Source of the DNA: Nocardia tenerifensis NBRC 101015
Lineage (GTDB): Bacteria; Actinomycetota; Actinomycetes; Mycobacteriales; Mycobacteriaceae
DNA: 35,577 nt
Reading direction: 5' to 3'
NCBI RefSeq assembly: GCF_000308715.1
Contig: NZ_BAGH01000031.1
Coordinates: 1-35,577 of the forward strand
Positions 25,428 through 33,350 of the stretch are shown here, piece by piece (position 1 is the first letter of the stretch; every line of letters starts with the position of its first letter). A program made the position numbers and the translations under genes. The notes below the pieces were generated by a model that made no database searches, was not told where the DNA came from, and was given only the letters and a program-made list of their open reading frames with translations.

Positions 25428-26657
25428 ATGGCAGTTACCCCACAGGGGAGCGGTGCGAAAGTCCGGGAGTTAGATGTCGGCACCGCGCCCACCCGGTATG
25501 CGAGGGGATGGCATTGCCTCGGTCTGGCCAAGTCGTTCCGCGACGGTAAGCCGCACGCGGTCAATGTGTTCGGCACCAAGCTCGTGATCTGGGCCGATTC
25601 CAACGACGAGCTGCGCGTGCTGGACGCCTATTGCAGGCACATGGGTGGCGATCTCAGCATGGGCGAGGTCAAGGGTGACGACATCGCCTGCCCGTTCCAC
25701 GACTGGCGCTGGTCCGGCGAGAGCGGCAAATGCACCGCGATTCCGTATGGGAAGCGAGTGCCGCCGCTGGCGCGCACCCGGAAGTGGACGACGCTCGAGC
25801 GCAACGGCCAACTGTTCGTCTGGCACGACGTCGAGGGCAGCCAGCCCCCACCCGAGGTGACCATCCCGCACATCAAGGGCCCTTACACCGACGCGGACGG
25901 CAACCCGAGCGAGCAGCTCGACAGCGGCTGGACCGACTGGACCTGGAACTCCATGCTGATCGAGGGCGCGAACTGCCGCGAGATCATCGACAACGTCGTC
26001 GACATGGCCCACTTCTTCTACATCCACTTCGCGTTCCCGACCTACTTCAAGAACGTCTTCGAGGGCCACATCGCCACGCAGTTCCTGGAGACCAAGGGCA
26101 GGCCGGACATCGGCATGGCGTCCAAGTACGGCGGCGACACCACGCTGTCCTCGGAGGCCTCGTACTTCGGGCCGTCCTACATGATCAATCCGCTGGTCAA
26201 CATGTACAGCGGGTACGAGGTGCGCAGCGTCCTGATCAACTGCCACTACCCGGTCACCCAGGACTCCTTCGTCCTGCAGTGGGGCATCACCCTGGAGAAG
26301 CCGCAGGGCGTCGAGGGTGAGATGGCGGACAAGCTGGCCGAGAAGATGACCGAGGGCATCAGCGTCGGCTTCCTGCAGGACGTCGAGATCTGGAAGCACA
26401 AGTCCAAGGTCGAGAATCCGCTGCTGTGCGAGGAGGACGGCCCGGTCTATCAGCTGCGGCGCTGGTACGACCAGTTCTACGTCGACCTCGCCGACGTCAC
26501 CGAGAAGATGACCCAGCGCTTCGAGTTCGAGGTCGACACCACCAAGGCGAACGAGGTGTGGGAGGCCGAGGTCGCGGAGAACCTGCGCCGCAAGCGCGAG
26601 GCCGACGAGGCCGCGGCCAAGGCGGCGGAGGCCGAAGAGGCGGAGGCCGGAGTCTGA
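25428..26657 (+). CDS. kshA: KshA: 3-ketosteroid 9alpha-hydroxylase, oxygenase component
   Basis: A 409-residue Rieske non-haem iron oxygenase that hydroxylates C9 of 3-ketosteroids; with KstD action this opens ring B. The N-terminal Rieske domain has YCRHMGGDLSMG and CPFHDWRWSGESGKC (two Cys and two His). The mononuclear iron site is in NCREIIDNVVDMAHFFYIHF (Asn, Asp and two His nearby), with a later Asp in SVGFLQDVEIWKHKSK. The C-terminal 30 residues are a Glu/Ala/Lys-rich charged helix (RRKREADEAAAKAAEAEEAE). The ATG follows AGGAGGAGGA. Its reductase KshB is not encoded in this window. Confidence 0.94.
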   Translation: MAVTPQGSGAKVRELDVGTAPTRYARGWHCLGLAKSFRDGKPHAVNVFGTKLVIWADSNDELRVLDAYCRHMGGDLSMGEVKGDDIACPFHDWRWSGESGKCTAIPYGKRVPPLARTRKWTTLERNGQLFVWHDVEGSQPPPEVTIPHIKGPYTDADGNPSEQLDSGWTDWTWNSMLIEGANCREIIDNVVDMAHFFYIHFAFPTYFKNVFEGHIATQFLETKGRPDIGMASKYGGDTTLSSEASYFGPSYMINPLVNMYSGYEVRSVLINCHYPVTQDSFVLQWGITLEKPQGVEGEMADKLAEKMTEGISVGFLQDVEIWKHKSKVENPLLCEEDGPVYQLRRWYDQFYVDLADVTEKMTQRFEFEVDTTKANEVWEAEVAENLRRKREADEAAAKAAEAEEAEAGV

Positions 26658-26986
26658 TGGCGACCTGGGCGAAAGCACCCGACTTCGCCGACCAACCGGC
26701 GCGGCAGGCCGAAGTGCGCGCCCAGACCGTGGTCGACAAGGAGCGCTACCTGGAGCAGGGCCTGACACCGCTGCGGTGTCAGGCCTGCCGGAGCCAGGTG
26801 CTCGTGCGCAAGAGCAGTTCGCACCAGACCTCGGTGCAGTGGACCCAGCCGCCGCACACGCACTGCCCCGTCTTCGCGGAGCTCAGCCGCAACGGCGCAG
26901 GCCCCGGCCGCCCCGACTCCTGCCCGCAGCTGGAGAAGACCATCAAATGGGCGGTGGACGAGGGCCTGATCGAGGTCCCGGAGTAG
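26657..26986 (+). CDS. Small Cys-rich protein translationally coupled to kshA
   Basis: A 109-residue protein of unknown function. Its start overlaps the kshA stop (TGATG), so it is made together with the oxygenase. The middle contains LRCQACRSQVLVRKSS (a CxxC knuckle), PPHTHCPVFAEL and PDSCPQLEKTIKWAVDEGLI. That makes four Cys in all plus nearby His residues, which could bind zinc or iron. The frame has no signal peptide or membrane helix. From memory, mycobacteria also have an uncharacterised gene after kshA, but I cannot confirm it is an orthologue. Plausible roles are assembly of or electron transfer to the Rieske oxygenase, or steroid binding; none is shown. Confidence 0.8.
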   Translation: MATWAKAPDFADQPARQAEVRAQTVVDKERYLEQGLTPLRCQACRSQVLVRKSSSHQTSVQWTQPPHTHCPVFAELSRNGAGPGRPDSCPQLEKTIKWAVDEGLIEVPE

Positions 26987-26991
26987 CCGAC

Positions 26992-27405
26992 TCAGTCCAT
27001 GTGGAAGTCGGCGAAGTCGAAGCCGGGGGAGACGATGCAGCTCACCAGCGTGTATTCGTCGCCGACGGGCCATGCGGCTTGGCTGACGCCGCCGGGCACC
27101 ACGGCCTGCAACACCTGACCGTGCTCGACATCGGGGCCGAGGACGACCTCCTCGCCGCCGATGTCGAGCACCAGCGGGCCGCCGCGCTGCCAGAGCCACA
27201 ACTCGTCGGAGCGGACCGTGTGCGGCGCGGACCGCTCGCCCGGCAGCAGCAGGAAGTAGATCGCGGTGGCGCTGGCCCGTGCGCCCGAGTAGCCGGGCGG
27301 CTCGAATTCCACGGCGCTGCGCCAGGTTTCGCGGAACCAGCCGCCCTCCGGATGTGGTGCGAGATCGAGCGCGGCCGCGAGTGCGGGTCGGTTGTCGGTC
27401 ATCAC
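26992..27405 (-). CDS. Cupin protein (DUF985 / cupin_5)
   Basis: A 137-residue single-domain cupin of the DUF985 type. Diagnostic segments are LAPHPEGGWFRETWRS at the N-terminus, SATAIYFLLLPGERSAPHTV, then SDELWLWQRGGPLVLDI, and the C-terminal VSCIVSPGFDFADFHM. Members have a beta-barrel with a possible metal or ligand site; biochemical function is mostly unknown, and some bind sugars or nucleotides. It is convergent with the kshA operon, the two stops being only a few bases apart, so it is probably not part of the steroid pathway. Two adjacent ATG codons (27405 and 27402) could start it. It is divergent from the AraC regulator, 107 bp away. Confidence 0.85.
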   Translation of the reverse strand: MMTDNRPALAAALDLAPHPEGGWFRETWRSAVEFEPPGYSGARASATAIYFLLLPGERSAPHTVRSDELWLWQRGGPLVLDIGGEEVVLGPDVEHGQVLQAVVPGGVSQAAWPVGDEYTLVSCIVSPGFDFADFHMD

Positions 27406-27512
27406 ACGACTATGCCCGATCCGAGAAGCTATGGCATTGGGTGAGTTGTCCAGTGACCGTATCGGTCGGCGGTATGTCTTGAACGCTCATAGGGGAGCGC
27501 TATGGTGAGTGG

Positions 27513-28430
27513 GTGGACGTCCTCAGCGAGACCATAGCCGCCATCCGCACGGGCAGCCCGACGTCCGGCATGTTCGTCCGGCACGCCCCGTGGGGTCGCA
27601 GCTATCCTGTGGTTCCCGGCGCGGGTTTCCATGTCGTGCTCCAGGGTTCGTGCTGGCTGGTGCCGCCGGGCAGCGTGCCGATGGCGCTGGGTGTGGGCGA
27701 TGTGGTGTTCATGCCGCGCGGGGCGGACCACGACCTGGTCGACAGCCTCGACAGTCCGGTCACCGAACTGGCGAAACCGGGAGAGCCGAGGGAACTGCCC
27801 GGTCCTGGGGTGCGCACCGTATTGCTCTGCGGTGCATACGAATTGGGCAGGCAGCGCAGTCATCCGCTGCTCGACGAGCTGCCCGAGTTCATCCACCTCC
27901 CGGCCCGCCCCGGCCGCCACCCCGCCCTGCGCGGCGCCGTGGACCTGCTCGCCGCGGAGATCGCCGAGCCGCACCCCGGCAGCGACGCCGCCGTCCCGGC
28001 GCTGCTCGAGACGATGCTGCTGTTCATCCTGCGCGCCTGGCTCGCCGAACAGTCCAGCGACCGATCCTCCGGGTGGGCGGCCGCTTTCGCCGATCCCGCG
28101 GTCGCCGCCGCACTGCGCGCCGTGCACGAGGAACCAGCGCGGCCGTGGACCGTGCCCGACCTCAGCGACGTCGCGGGCGTCTCGCGCGCCACCCTCGCGC
28201 GGCGCTTCACCGCCACGGTCGGCGAGCCGCCCCTGTCCTACGTGACCCGCTGGCGCATGCTCACCGCCGCGCGCCTGCTCCGCGACACCGACGACCCGCT
28301 CGGCGCGGTCGCCCGGCGGGTCGGCTACACCTCCGAATTCGCCTTCGCCAAGGCCTTCAAGCGCGAATACGGCGTCGCCCCAGGGCAATACCGTCGCGCG
28401 GAGGACAAGCCGCCGCTCGTCGCGGTCTGA
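27513..28430 (+). CDS. AraC-family regulator with N-terminal cupin sensor
   Basis: A 305-residue transcription regulator. Residues 1-170 form a cupin sensor (FHVVLQGSCWLVPPG; LGVGDVVFMPRGADHDLVDS). Residues about 200-300 contain the two AraC helix-turn-helix motifs: WTVPDLSDVAGVSRATLARR and DPLGAVARRVGYTSEFAFAK, followed by AFKREYGVAPGQYRR. The GTG start gives MDVLSETIAAIRTG, typical of this subgroup, whose members often control a neighbouring oxidoreductase or transporter. No such target is directly adjacent: the cupin gene is divergent upstream, and the tetR-like gene is convergent, ending eight bases after this stop. Confidence 0.87.
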   Translation: MDVLSETIAAIRTGSPTSGMFVRHAPWGRSYPVVPGAGFHVVLQGSCWLVPPGSVPMALGVGDVVFMPRGADHDLVDSLDSPVTELAKPGEPRELPGPGVRTVLLCGAYELGRQRSHPLLDELPEFIHLPARPGRHPALRGAVDLLAAEIAEPHPGSDAAVPALLETMLLFILRAWLAEQSSDRSSGWAAAFADPAVAAALRAVHEEPARPWTVPDLSDVAGVSRATLARRFTATVGEPPLSYVTRWRMLTAARLLRDTDDPLGAVARRVGYTSEFAFAKAFKREYGVAPGQYRRAEDKPPLVAV

Positions 28431-28438
28431 CACAATGC

Positions 28439-29008
28439 TCACGCGCGCTCGCCGCGGCGCGCCAAGCCGTCGAGAATGAGCGTCAGGCCCTCTTCGAACG
28501 CCGACTCCGGATCGATCCGCGGGGTGTTCGCCGCCGGCTCCGCCTCCGCGCCGGCCTCGGCCTGTTCCTCCAGGACGGCGCCGACGGTGAAGCGGCTCGC
28601 GGTCAGCATCGCCAGCTGCGCGTCCCGCTCCGGCAGGCCGGACGCGATCAGGAACGCCATCTTGTGGACGAGCCGGTCCAGGTCGGCCGCCCCGGGCCGG
28701 GTTCCGGCGTGCAGCCGCGCGCCGTCGCGGCGCATCAGCAGGGTCCGCCGGAAGCTGCGCGTGTTCTCGAGAAACCAGTCGCGCCAGTCGTCGGCGGGTG
28801 TCGGCAGCGGGGCCGTCGAGTGCGGCGCCATCGCGGCCTCGGCCATCGCGGCGAGCAACTCCTCCTTGTTGCGGAAGTGGTAGTAGAGCGACGGTTGCTC
28901 GACGCCGAGCCGCTTCGCCAGCTGCCGCGTGCTGACGGCGTCCAAGCCGACCTCGTCGAGCAGGTCCAGCGCCTCGGCGATGACGGTGTCGCGGTTCAGC
29001 TTGGCCAT
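28439..29008 (-). CDS. TetR-type repressor closely resembling TetR(B)
   Basis: A 189-residue repressor. It aligns without gaps to my recollection of Tn10 TetR(B) over residues 1-105. The DNA-binding helix reads QPSLYYHFRNK (QPTLYWHVKNK in TetR), with Arg28, Gln38, Pro39, Tyr42, His44 and Lys48 kept. The tetracycline-magnesium pocket residues Asn82, Phe86, His100, Thr103, Arg104 and Pro105 are identical (SFR and RDGARLHAGTRP), and FTVGAVLEEQ matches the region of Glu147. His64 is Ser, although residue 63 is His as in TetR(B). It is divergent from a flavin monooxygenase gene, with two tetO-like sites between them, so it probably represses both genes. Confidence 0.9.
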   Translation of the reverse strand: MAKLNRDTVIAEALDLLDEVGLDAVSTRQLAKRLGVEQPSLYYHFRNKEELLAAMAEAAMAPHSTAPLPTPADDWRDWFLENTRSFRRTLLMRRDGARLHAGTRPGAADLDRLVHKMAFLIASGLPERDAQLAMLTASRFTVGAVLEEQAEAGAEAEPAANTPRIDPESAFEEGLTLILDGLARRGERA

Positions 29009-29016
29009 ATTGACAA

Positions 29017-29031
29017 TTTATCAGTGATAGG
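29017..29031. promoter_or_regulatory. tetO-like operator 1
   Basis: TTATCAGTGATAG (29018-29030) differs by one base from the tetO core CTATCANTGATAG, and TATCAGTGATAG is identical to the core of tetO2. The 11-base palindrome TATCAGTGATA is perfect. A TTGACA hexamer (29010-29015) lies directly before it, as in the Tn10 tetA promoter; I see no clear -10. Confidence 0.8.
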
Positions 29032-29048
29032 CAACTCTGAGAAATGAA

Positions 29049-29063
29049 CCTATCACCGATAGA
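29049..29063. promoter_or_regulatory. tetO-like operator 2
   Basis: CTATCACCGATAG (29050-29062) differs by one base from CTATCANTGATAG. Its centre is 32 bases from that of operator 1, about three helical turns, close to the spacing of the twin tetO sites I recall from Tn10. It lies just before the ribosome site (AGAAAGGA) of the monooxygenase gene. Confidence 0.72.
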
Positions 29064-29076
29064 AAGGACCCGCGGC

Positions 29077-30348
29077 ATGACCATCGACTCGGGAGCTCGC
29101 ACCCTGAAAATCCTCGTCTGCGGCGGCGGCATCGCGGGCCAGGCGCTGGCCTTCTGGCTGGCCGGAGCCGGCCACCGGATCGTCGTCGTCGAACGCTTCC
29201 CCGCGCTGCGCGCCACGGGTGCCCAGGTCGACCTCCGCGGTCAGGGCATCGAGGCCGTCGAGCGCATGGGCCTGCTCGACGCCGTCCGCGCGAAACTGGT
29301 GGACGAGGCCGGTGTCTCCTTCGTGAATGCCAAGGGCGCGGCGCGAGGGACGATCATGGCCAACACCTCCGGCCGCGGCCGCCAAACTTTGACCTCGGAG
29401 TACGAGATCATGCGCGGTGACCTGGTCCGCGTCCTCCACGACGCGACGAAGGGCGACGTCGACTACGTGTACGGCACGAGCGTCGAGCGCTTCCAGCAGG
29501 ACGGCGAGCGGGTCGTCGCCCACTTCGCGGACGGCTCCTCCGACGAATTCGACCTGCTGATCGGGGCGGACGGTCAAGGATCGCGCATTCGGCGGGCCAT
29601 CCTGCCGTACGGCTCCGCGGACCCGTACTGGCCGGTGGGCATCCACATGGCCTACTGGTTCGTTCCGCGCATCGCCTCCGACGACAATATCCGTGACACC
29701 TACCACGCCACCCGCGGCCGAATGATCATGCGGCGCAGCCACAATCCCACCGAGACCCAGGTGTATTTCGTGCTGCGGGAAACCTCGGCGGAGGCCTCGG
29801 CGATCCACCGGGAGCCGCTCGAACGCCAGCAGCGCTTCTGGGCCGAGCGGTTCCGCGACGCGGGGTGGCAGACCGAGCGATTCCTCGACGGCATGCGCAC
29901 GACCGAGAGCTTCTACTCGCAGGAGGTGTTGCAGGTGCGCACGCGGACATGGTCCAAGGGGCGCGTCGTGCTGGTCGGCGATGCCGCGCACTGCGCGTCC
30001 CCGTACAGCGGCATGGGCGTCTCCGGCGCGCTGGTCGGCGCGTATGTCCTTGCCGGAGAGATCAATCGGCACGCCGACGATCCGGCGACGGCGTTGGCGA
30101 ACTACGACGCGACGGTGCGGCCGTTCGCCGACGAGATCCAGGCGACCGTGCGGCCGCGCCTGCTGCGCCTCGGCATGCCGAAGACTCAGCTCGGCATCGA
30201 CGCGTTCCACTCCCTGACCGCGCTGGCCTGCTCCCTGCGCATTCCCGAGCTGGTCGCGAAGTTGTCCAAGGAGGACCGTGGCGGCGGCTGGCCTCTTCCG
30301 GACTACCCGGAACTCGACGGCGCGTCACGATCGACCTCGGGCGCGTAG
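29077..30348 (+). CDS. FAD-dependent class A monooxygenase (TetX-like superfamily)
   Basis: A 423-residue flavoprotein of the PHBH-like class A hydroxylases, the superfamily containing the tetracycline-inactivating TetX. Three signature motifs are present: the N-terminal ILVCGGGIAGQALAFWLAGA ending in VVVER, the DG motif LLIGADGQGSRIRRAIL near residue 165, and the GD motif VVLVGDAAHCASPYSGMGVS near residue 300. The substrate cannot be read from the sequence. The divergent TetR(B)-like repressor and the two tetO-like sites suggest induction by a tetracycline or similar polyketide and removal of it by oxidation. ATG 29077 is preferred, with AGAAAGGA eight bases upstream; an ATG at 29044 lies before operator 2. 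Confidence 0.88.
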   Translation: MTIDSGARTLKILVCGGGIAGQALAFWLAGAGHRIVVVERFPALRATGAQVDLRGQGIEAVERMGLLDAVRAKLVDEAGVSFVNAKGAARGTIMANTSGRGRQTLTSEYEIMRGDLVRVLHDATKGDVDYVYGTSVERFQQDGERVVAHFADGSSDEFDLLIGADGQGSRIRRAILPYGSADPYWPVGIHMAYWFVPRIASDDNIRDTYHATRGRMIMRRSHNPTETQVYFVLRETSAEASAIHREPLERQQRFWAERFRDAGWQTERFLDGMRTTESFYSQEVLQVRTRTWSKGRVVLVGDAAHCASPYSGMGVSGALVGAYVLAGEINRHADDPATALANYDATVRPFADEIQATVRPRLLRLGMPKTQLGIDAFHSLTALACSLRIPELVAKLSKEDRGGGWPLPDYPELDGASRSTSGA

Positions 30349-30358
30349 TAGTTGAGAG

Positions 30359-31210
30359 GTGGATGCGACGGGGTTTATCGAGGCGAATTCGGAACTGCTC
30401 ACGCGGTTGTTGCCGGAGGATCGGCTGTCGGAGCTGTCGGTGCGCGAGGGGCAGTTCCACTCTGTGGTGGTCGGTTCGGAGCGGGTGATCGCGTTCGCGC
30501 GGACCGCGGCTGCCGCGCAACGGCTTTCGGCGCGGGCGGATGGGCTTCGCGCGCTGGCACGACTCGAGCTCGGAGTGGCCGTGCCGGAGTGCCTCTCGGT
30601 GGAGGAAGCTCCGCCCTGTCTGGTGATGACGAAGGTCGCGGGCGCGCCACTGGACGAGGAGTCGTTACGCGACCCTGTCGTCGCGAAAACCGTTGCACGG
30701 CAATGCCGTGACCTACTCGACCAGCTGGCCGCCGCTGGAAGTGCAGGGCAGATCGACATCCCAGCAGCTTCCGTCGATCGATGGCGCGAGTTCGCCGACG
30801 GTGTTCGCGCCGAGCTGTACCCGCTGATGAACGCCGACGGCCGGGAGCGGGCAGAGCGGGAACTCGCCGCGCTCGACTCCCTGCCGCATCTCACCGGGGC
30901 CGTCGTACACGGCGATCTCGGCGGCGAAAACCTGTTGTGGGACAACGTCGATGGGCTGTTCGTCTTGCGCGGGGTCGTAGACTGGGACGGTGTCTGCCTC
31001 GGCGATCCCGCCGAGGACTACGCCGCGCTCGGCGCGGGTTACGGCTCCGACGTGCTGCGCGAAATGCTGGCACTCGGCCCGCCGGACGATGACCTCGCCG
31101 TCCGAATATCAGTCATCCAAGGAACTTTCGCGCTTCAGCAGGCGCTCGCGGCCCATCGCGACGGCGACGCCGAGGCACTCGCCGACGGCCTGGCCGGCTA
31201 CCTCAGCTGA
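30359..31210 (+). CDS. APH/choline-kinase-like phosphotransferase
   Basis: A 283-residue aminoglycoside phosphotransferase-family protein. The kinase catalytic loop GAVVHGDLGGENLLWDN lies near residue 183, and the metal-binding VVDWDGVCLGDPAEDYAALG near residue 206. Both catalytic Asp and the Asn are present, so it should be active. The N-terminal lobe is recognisable at LVMTKVAGAPL. The family phosphorylates antibiotics, small alcohols or sugars; the substrate here is unknown. The GTG start lies 10 bp after the monooxygenase stop, so the two could be co-transcribed. The 3' end overlaps the convergent DUF427 gene by eight bases. Confidence 0.85.
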   Translation: MDATGFIEANSELLTRLLPEDRLSELSVREGQFHSVVVGSERVIAFARTAAAAQRLSARADGLRALARLELGVAVPECLSVEEAPPCLVMTKVAGAPLDEESLRDPVVAKTVARQCRDLLDQLAAAGSAGQIDIPAASVDRWREFADGVRAELYPLMNADGRERAERELAALDSLPHLTGAVVHGDLGGENLLWDNVDGLFVLRGVVDWDGVCLGDPAEDYAALGAGYGSDVLREMLALGPPDDDLAVRISVIQGTFALQQALAAHRDGDAEALADGLAGYLS

Positions 31211-31955
31211 ACGGCGTGCGCGGCCGGTCCTGCAACTCCCCGTCGAGATAGACGTCGACCTTCTCGTTGTAGAAGCAGACCAGTCCCGCGACCTTCTGGC
31301 TCTCCGGCAGCGGCGTGCGGTAGCCCCACACGTAGTCCCGGTATTCGTCGTCGCCGATCCGCACATTCCAGTAGTCGGCGGTGCCCTTGTAGGGGCAGCT
31401 GGTGTGGGTGTCCGACGGGTGCAGCAGGTCCATGCGCACGTCGGTCATCGGCAGGTAATACCTTGCGGGGAGCCCGGTTTCGAAGAGAATGCGCGGGGAG
31501 TGCGAGTCCGCGACGGTCACGCCGCCGATCTCGACGCGCACGTGCCGGGAGCTGGCGAGAATATCGACCCGCGAGTAGGGGTCGCGGGGATGGACGTACA
31601 CCGGTTCGTCCTCCTCGAACCACTCGTCCATCTTGTTCCACTCGAGCCGCACCAGCTCGTTCAGCTCGGTCAGCGGCGAGTCGTGGTAGCGCAGCGCGGC
31701 CGCGGACGCCGTAGTGCCGTCGACGACCACGTCATACTCCGTCGCGTCGCCGCGGCTGGGGGAGTGGTGGGTGTTCCCGGTCGGCTCGAGTTTCGCCCGA
31801 AGATCCTCGGCCCGAAGGTAATAGGTGGGGTAGTGCGGACCCTCCCACACCAGGACCGGCCGCGCGGTGTCGGCGACCACGTGTCCACCGAGAAACACCC
31901 GCACTCGCTTCTGGCTGGTCTCGATCCGTACCCGGCCTCGCTGCGCATCGCCCAT
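31203..31955 (-). CDS. DUF427 protein with two repeats
   Basis: A 250-residue protein composed of two DUF427 domains. The first has VRVFLGGHVVADTARPVLVW and GPHYPTYYLRAEDL. The second repeats the pattern as VRVEIGGVTVADSHSPRILF and GLPARYYLPMTDV, followed by THTSCPYKGTADYWNVRIGD, the most conserved part of the family. The function of DUF427 is not established. ATG 31955 (MGDAQRGRVRIETSQKRV) was chosen; the frame upstream is repeat-derived and not protein-like. It is convergent with, and overlaps by eight bases, the phosphotransferase gene. Confidence 0.85.
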   Translation of the reverse strand: MGDAQRGRVRIETSQKRVRVFLGGHVVADTARPVLVWEGPHYPTYYLRAEDLRAKLEPTGNTHHSPSRGDATEYDVVVDGTTASAAALRYHDSPLTELNELVRLEWNKMDEWFEEDEPVYVHPRDPYSRVDILASSRHVRVEIGGVTVADSHSPRILFETGLPARYYLPMTDVRMDLLHPSDTHTSCPYKGTADYWNVRIGDDEYRDYVWGYRTPLPESQKVAGLVCFYNEKVDVYLDGELQDRPRTPFS

Positions 31956-31988
31956 GCCATCCGACGGTACTCCCGCCGCGTGCCTGAG

Positions 31989-32038
31989 CGCCCGGTACGA
32001 CTGCGCCTGAACGCCCGAACGCCCGGTACGACCGCGCC
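31989..32038. repeat. Pair of 19-base direct repeats
   Basis: CGCCCGGTACGACTGCGCC (31989-32007) and CGCCCGGTACGACCGCGCC (32020-32038) agree at 18 of 19 bases with a 31-base period. A third, decayed copy of the start (CGCCCGGCACG) follows. They lie in the 147 bp gap between the DUF427 and transporter genes. Confidence 0.55.
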
Positions 32039-32102
32039 ATGCGCCCGGCACGCCGACAGCCGCCTGAACCGATGTGGTCCAAGCGGCTGCACGCGGCCGG
32101 TT

Positions 32103-33350
32103 TCAGTCGCCGACGGTGATCGCCTCCGCCTCGGCGACGCTGTGCGGCGCCGGATCGTGCTCGTCGATGTGCGCGAGTGCTGCGCGTCCGGCGAGCAGCA
32201 CCACCACCGCGCCCGCGGTGCACGCGGCGCCGACCCAGAACGGCAGCGCGATGCTGTGCTCGCCGAGCTTGCCCGCGAGGTACGGCGCGGCCGCGCCGCC
32301 GGCGAAGCGGACGAAGCTGTAGGCCGCGGAGGCGGTCGACCGCTCGACCGGCGCCGAGATCATCACGGCCTCGGTGATCAGGGTGTTGTTCACGCCGAGG
32401 AACAGGCCGGCCAGCACGGTGCCGACGATCAGCACCGGCTTGTGCTCGGCGAACGCCGCCATCACCGCGAGGTCCGCGGCGAACAGCGCGAGCGACAGAC
32501 CCATCATCGGCAGCGAACCGAACCGTCGCTGCAGCCGCGGCGCCAGGAACACCGAGGCCAGCGCGAGCAGCACGCCCCAGCCGCAGAAGATGAAGCCGAT
32601 CGCGTAGGTGCCCATGTCCAGCGGGAACGGCGTGTAGGCGAGCAGCGTGAAGAAGCCGAAGTTGTAGAGCAGCGCGGTGAGGCTGACGGTCAGCAGGCCG
32701 CGGTGGCGCAGCGCCAGGAAGGGGGCGGCGATGGAGGTGTGGTGCGTCGGCTTCGGGCCGTCGGGCAGCAGCACGACGATGCTGATCAACGCGACCGCCA
32801 TCAGCACCGAGACGCCGAAAAACGGCCCGCGCCAGCTGATTCCGCCCAGCACGCCGCCGAGCAGCGGGCCGGTCGCGATGCCGATGCCGAGCGCGGCCTC
32901 GTAGAGGATGATCGCGCGGGCGACGCCGCCGCTGGCCGCGCCGACGATGGTGGCCAGCGCGGTGGCGATGAACAGGGCGTTGCCCAGGCCCCAGCCCGCG
33001 CGGAACCCGACGATCTGGGTGACGGTGTCGGACAACCCCGCTAGCGCCGCGAACACGATGATGATGGAAAGGCCAGCCACCAGAGTTTTCTTCGCACCGA
33101 ATCGGCTCGAAACCACGCCCGTGATCAACATGGCCACGCCGGTCACCAGCATGTAGCTGGTGAACAGCAGCGAGACCTGCGACGGCGAGGCGTGCAGTTG
33201 TTCGCCGATCGGTTTGAGGATCGGATCTACCAGGCCGATTCCCATGAAGGCGATCACGCTCGCGAACGCGACCGCCCAGACGGCTTTGGGTTGGCGGTGT
33301 GTCGCGGTGGGGTCCGCGCCGACGGCGCGATCAGGAGCCGAAATGCTCAT
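32103..33350 (-). CDS. MFS efflux transporter
   Basis: A 415-residue major facilitator with about 12 predicted membrane helices, of the drug:proton antiporter type. The N-terminal half has FASVIAFMGIGLVDPILKPI (helix 1), SRFGAKKTLVAG (the loop 2-3 motif, a variant of GxxxDRxGRR), and GRAGWGLG-like RAGWGLGNALF. ALGIGIATGPLLGGVLGGIS is the antiporter motif C of helix 5. The C-terminal half begins after a short loop with PTHHTSIAAPF. The start codon overlaps the stop of the marR-like gene upstream (ATGA), so both are one transcript, and the MarR protein probably represses it. Substrate unknown. Confidence 0.9.
   Translation of the reverse strand: MSISAPDRAVGADPTATHRQPKAVWAVAFASVIAFMGIGLVDPILKPIGEQLHASPSQVSLLFTSYMLVTGVAMLITGVVSSRFGAKKTLVAGLSIIIVFAALAGLSDTVTQIVGFRAGWGLGNALFIATALATIVGAASGGVARAIILYEAALGIGIATGPLLGGVLGGISWRGPFFGVSVLMAVALISIVVLLPDGPKPTHHTSIAAPFLALRHRGLLTVSLTALLYNFGFFTLLAYTPFPLDMGTYAIGFIFCGWGVLLALASVFLAPRLQRRFGSLPMMGLSLALFAADLAVMAAFAEHKPVLIVGTVLAGLFLGVNNTLITEAVMISAPVERSTASAAYSFVRFAGGAAAPYLAGKLGEHSIALPFWVGAACTAGAVVVLLAGRAALAHIDEHDPAPHSVAEAEAITVGD

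Noticed and set aside
30990..33044. A 684-codon open frame on the plus strand across the DUF427 and MFS genes
   Set aside because: Its product is Arg/Gln/His-rich and crosses two genuine minus-strand genes and a repeat region; it is a composition artefact.
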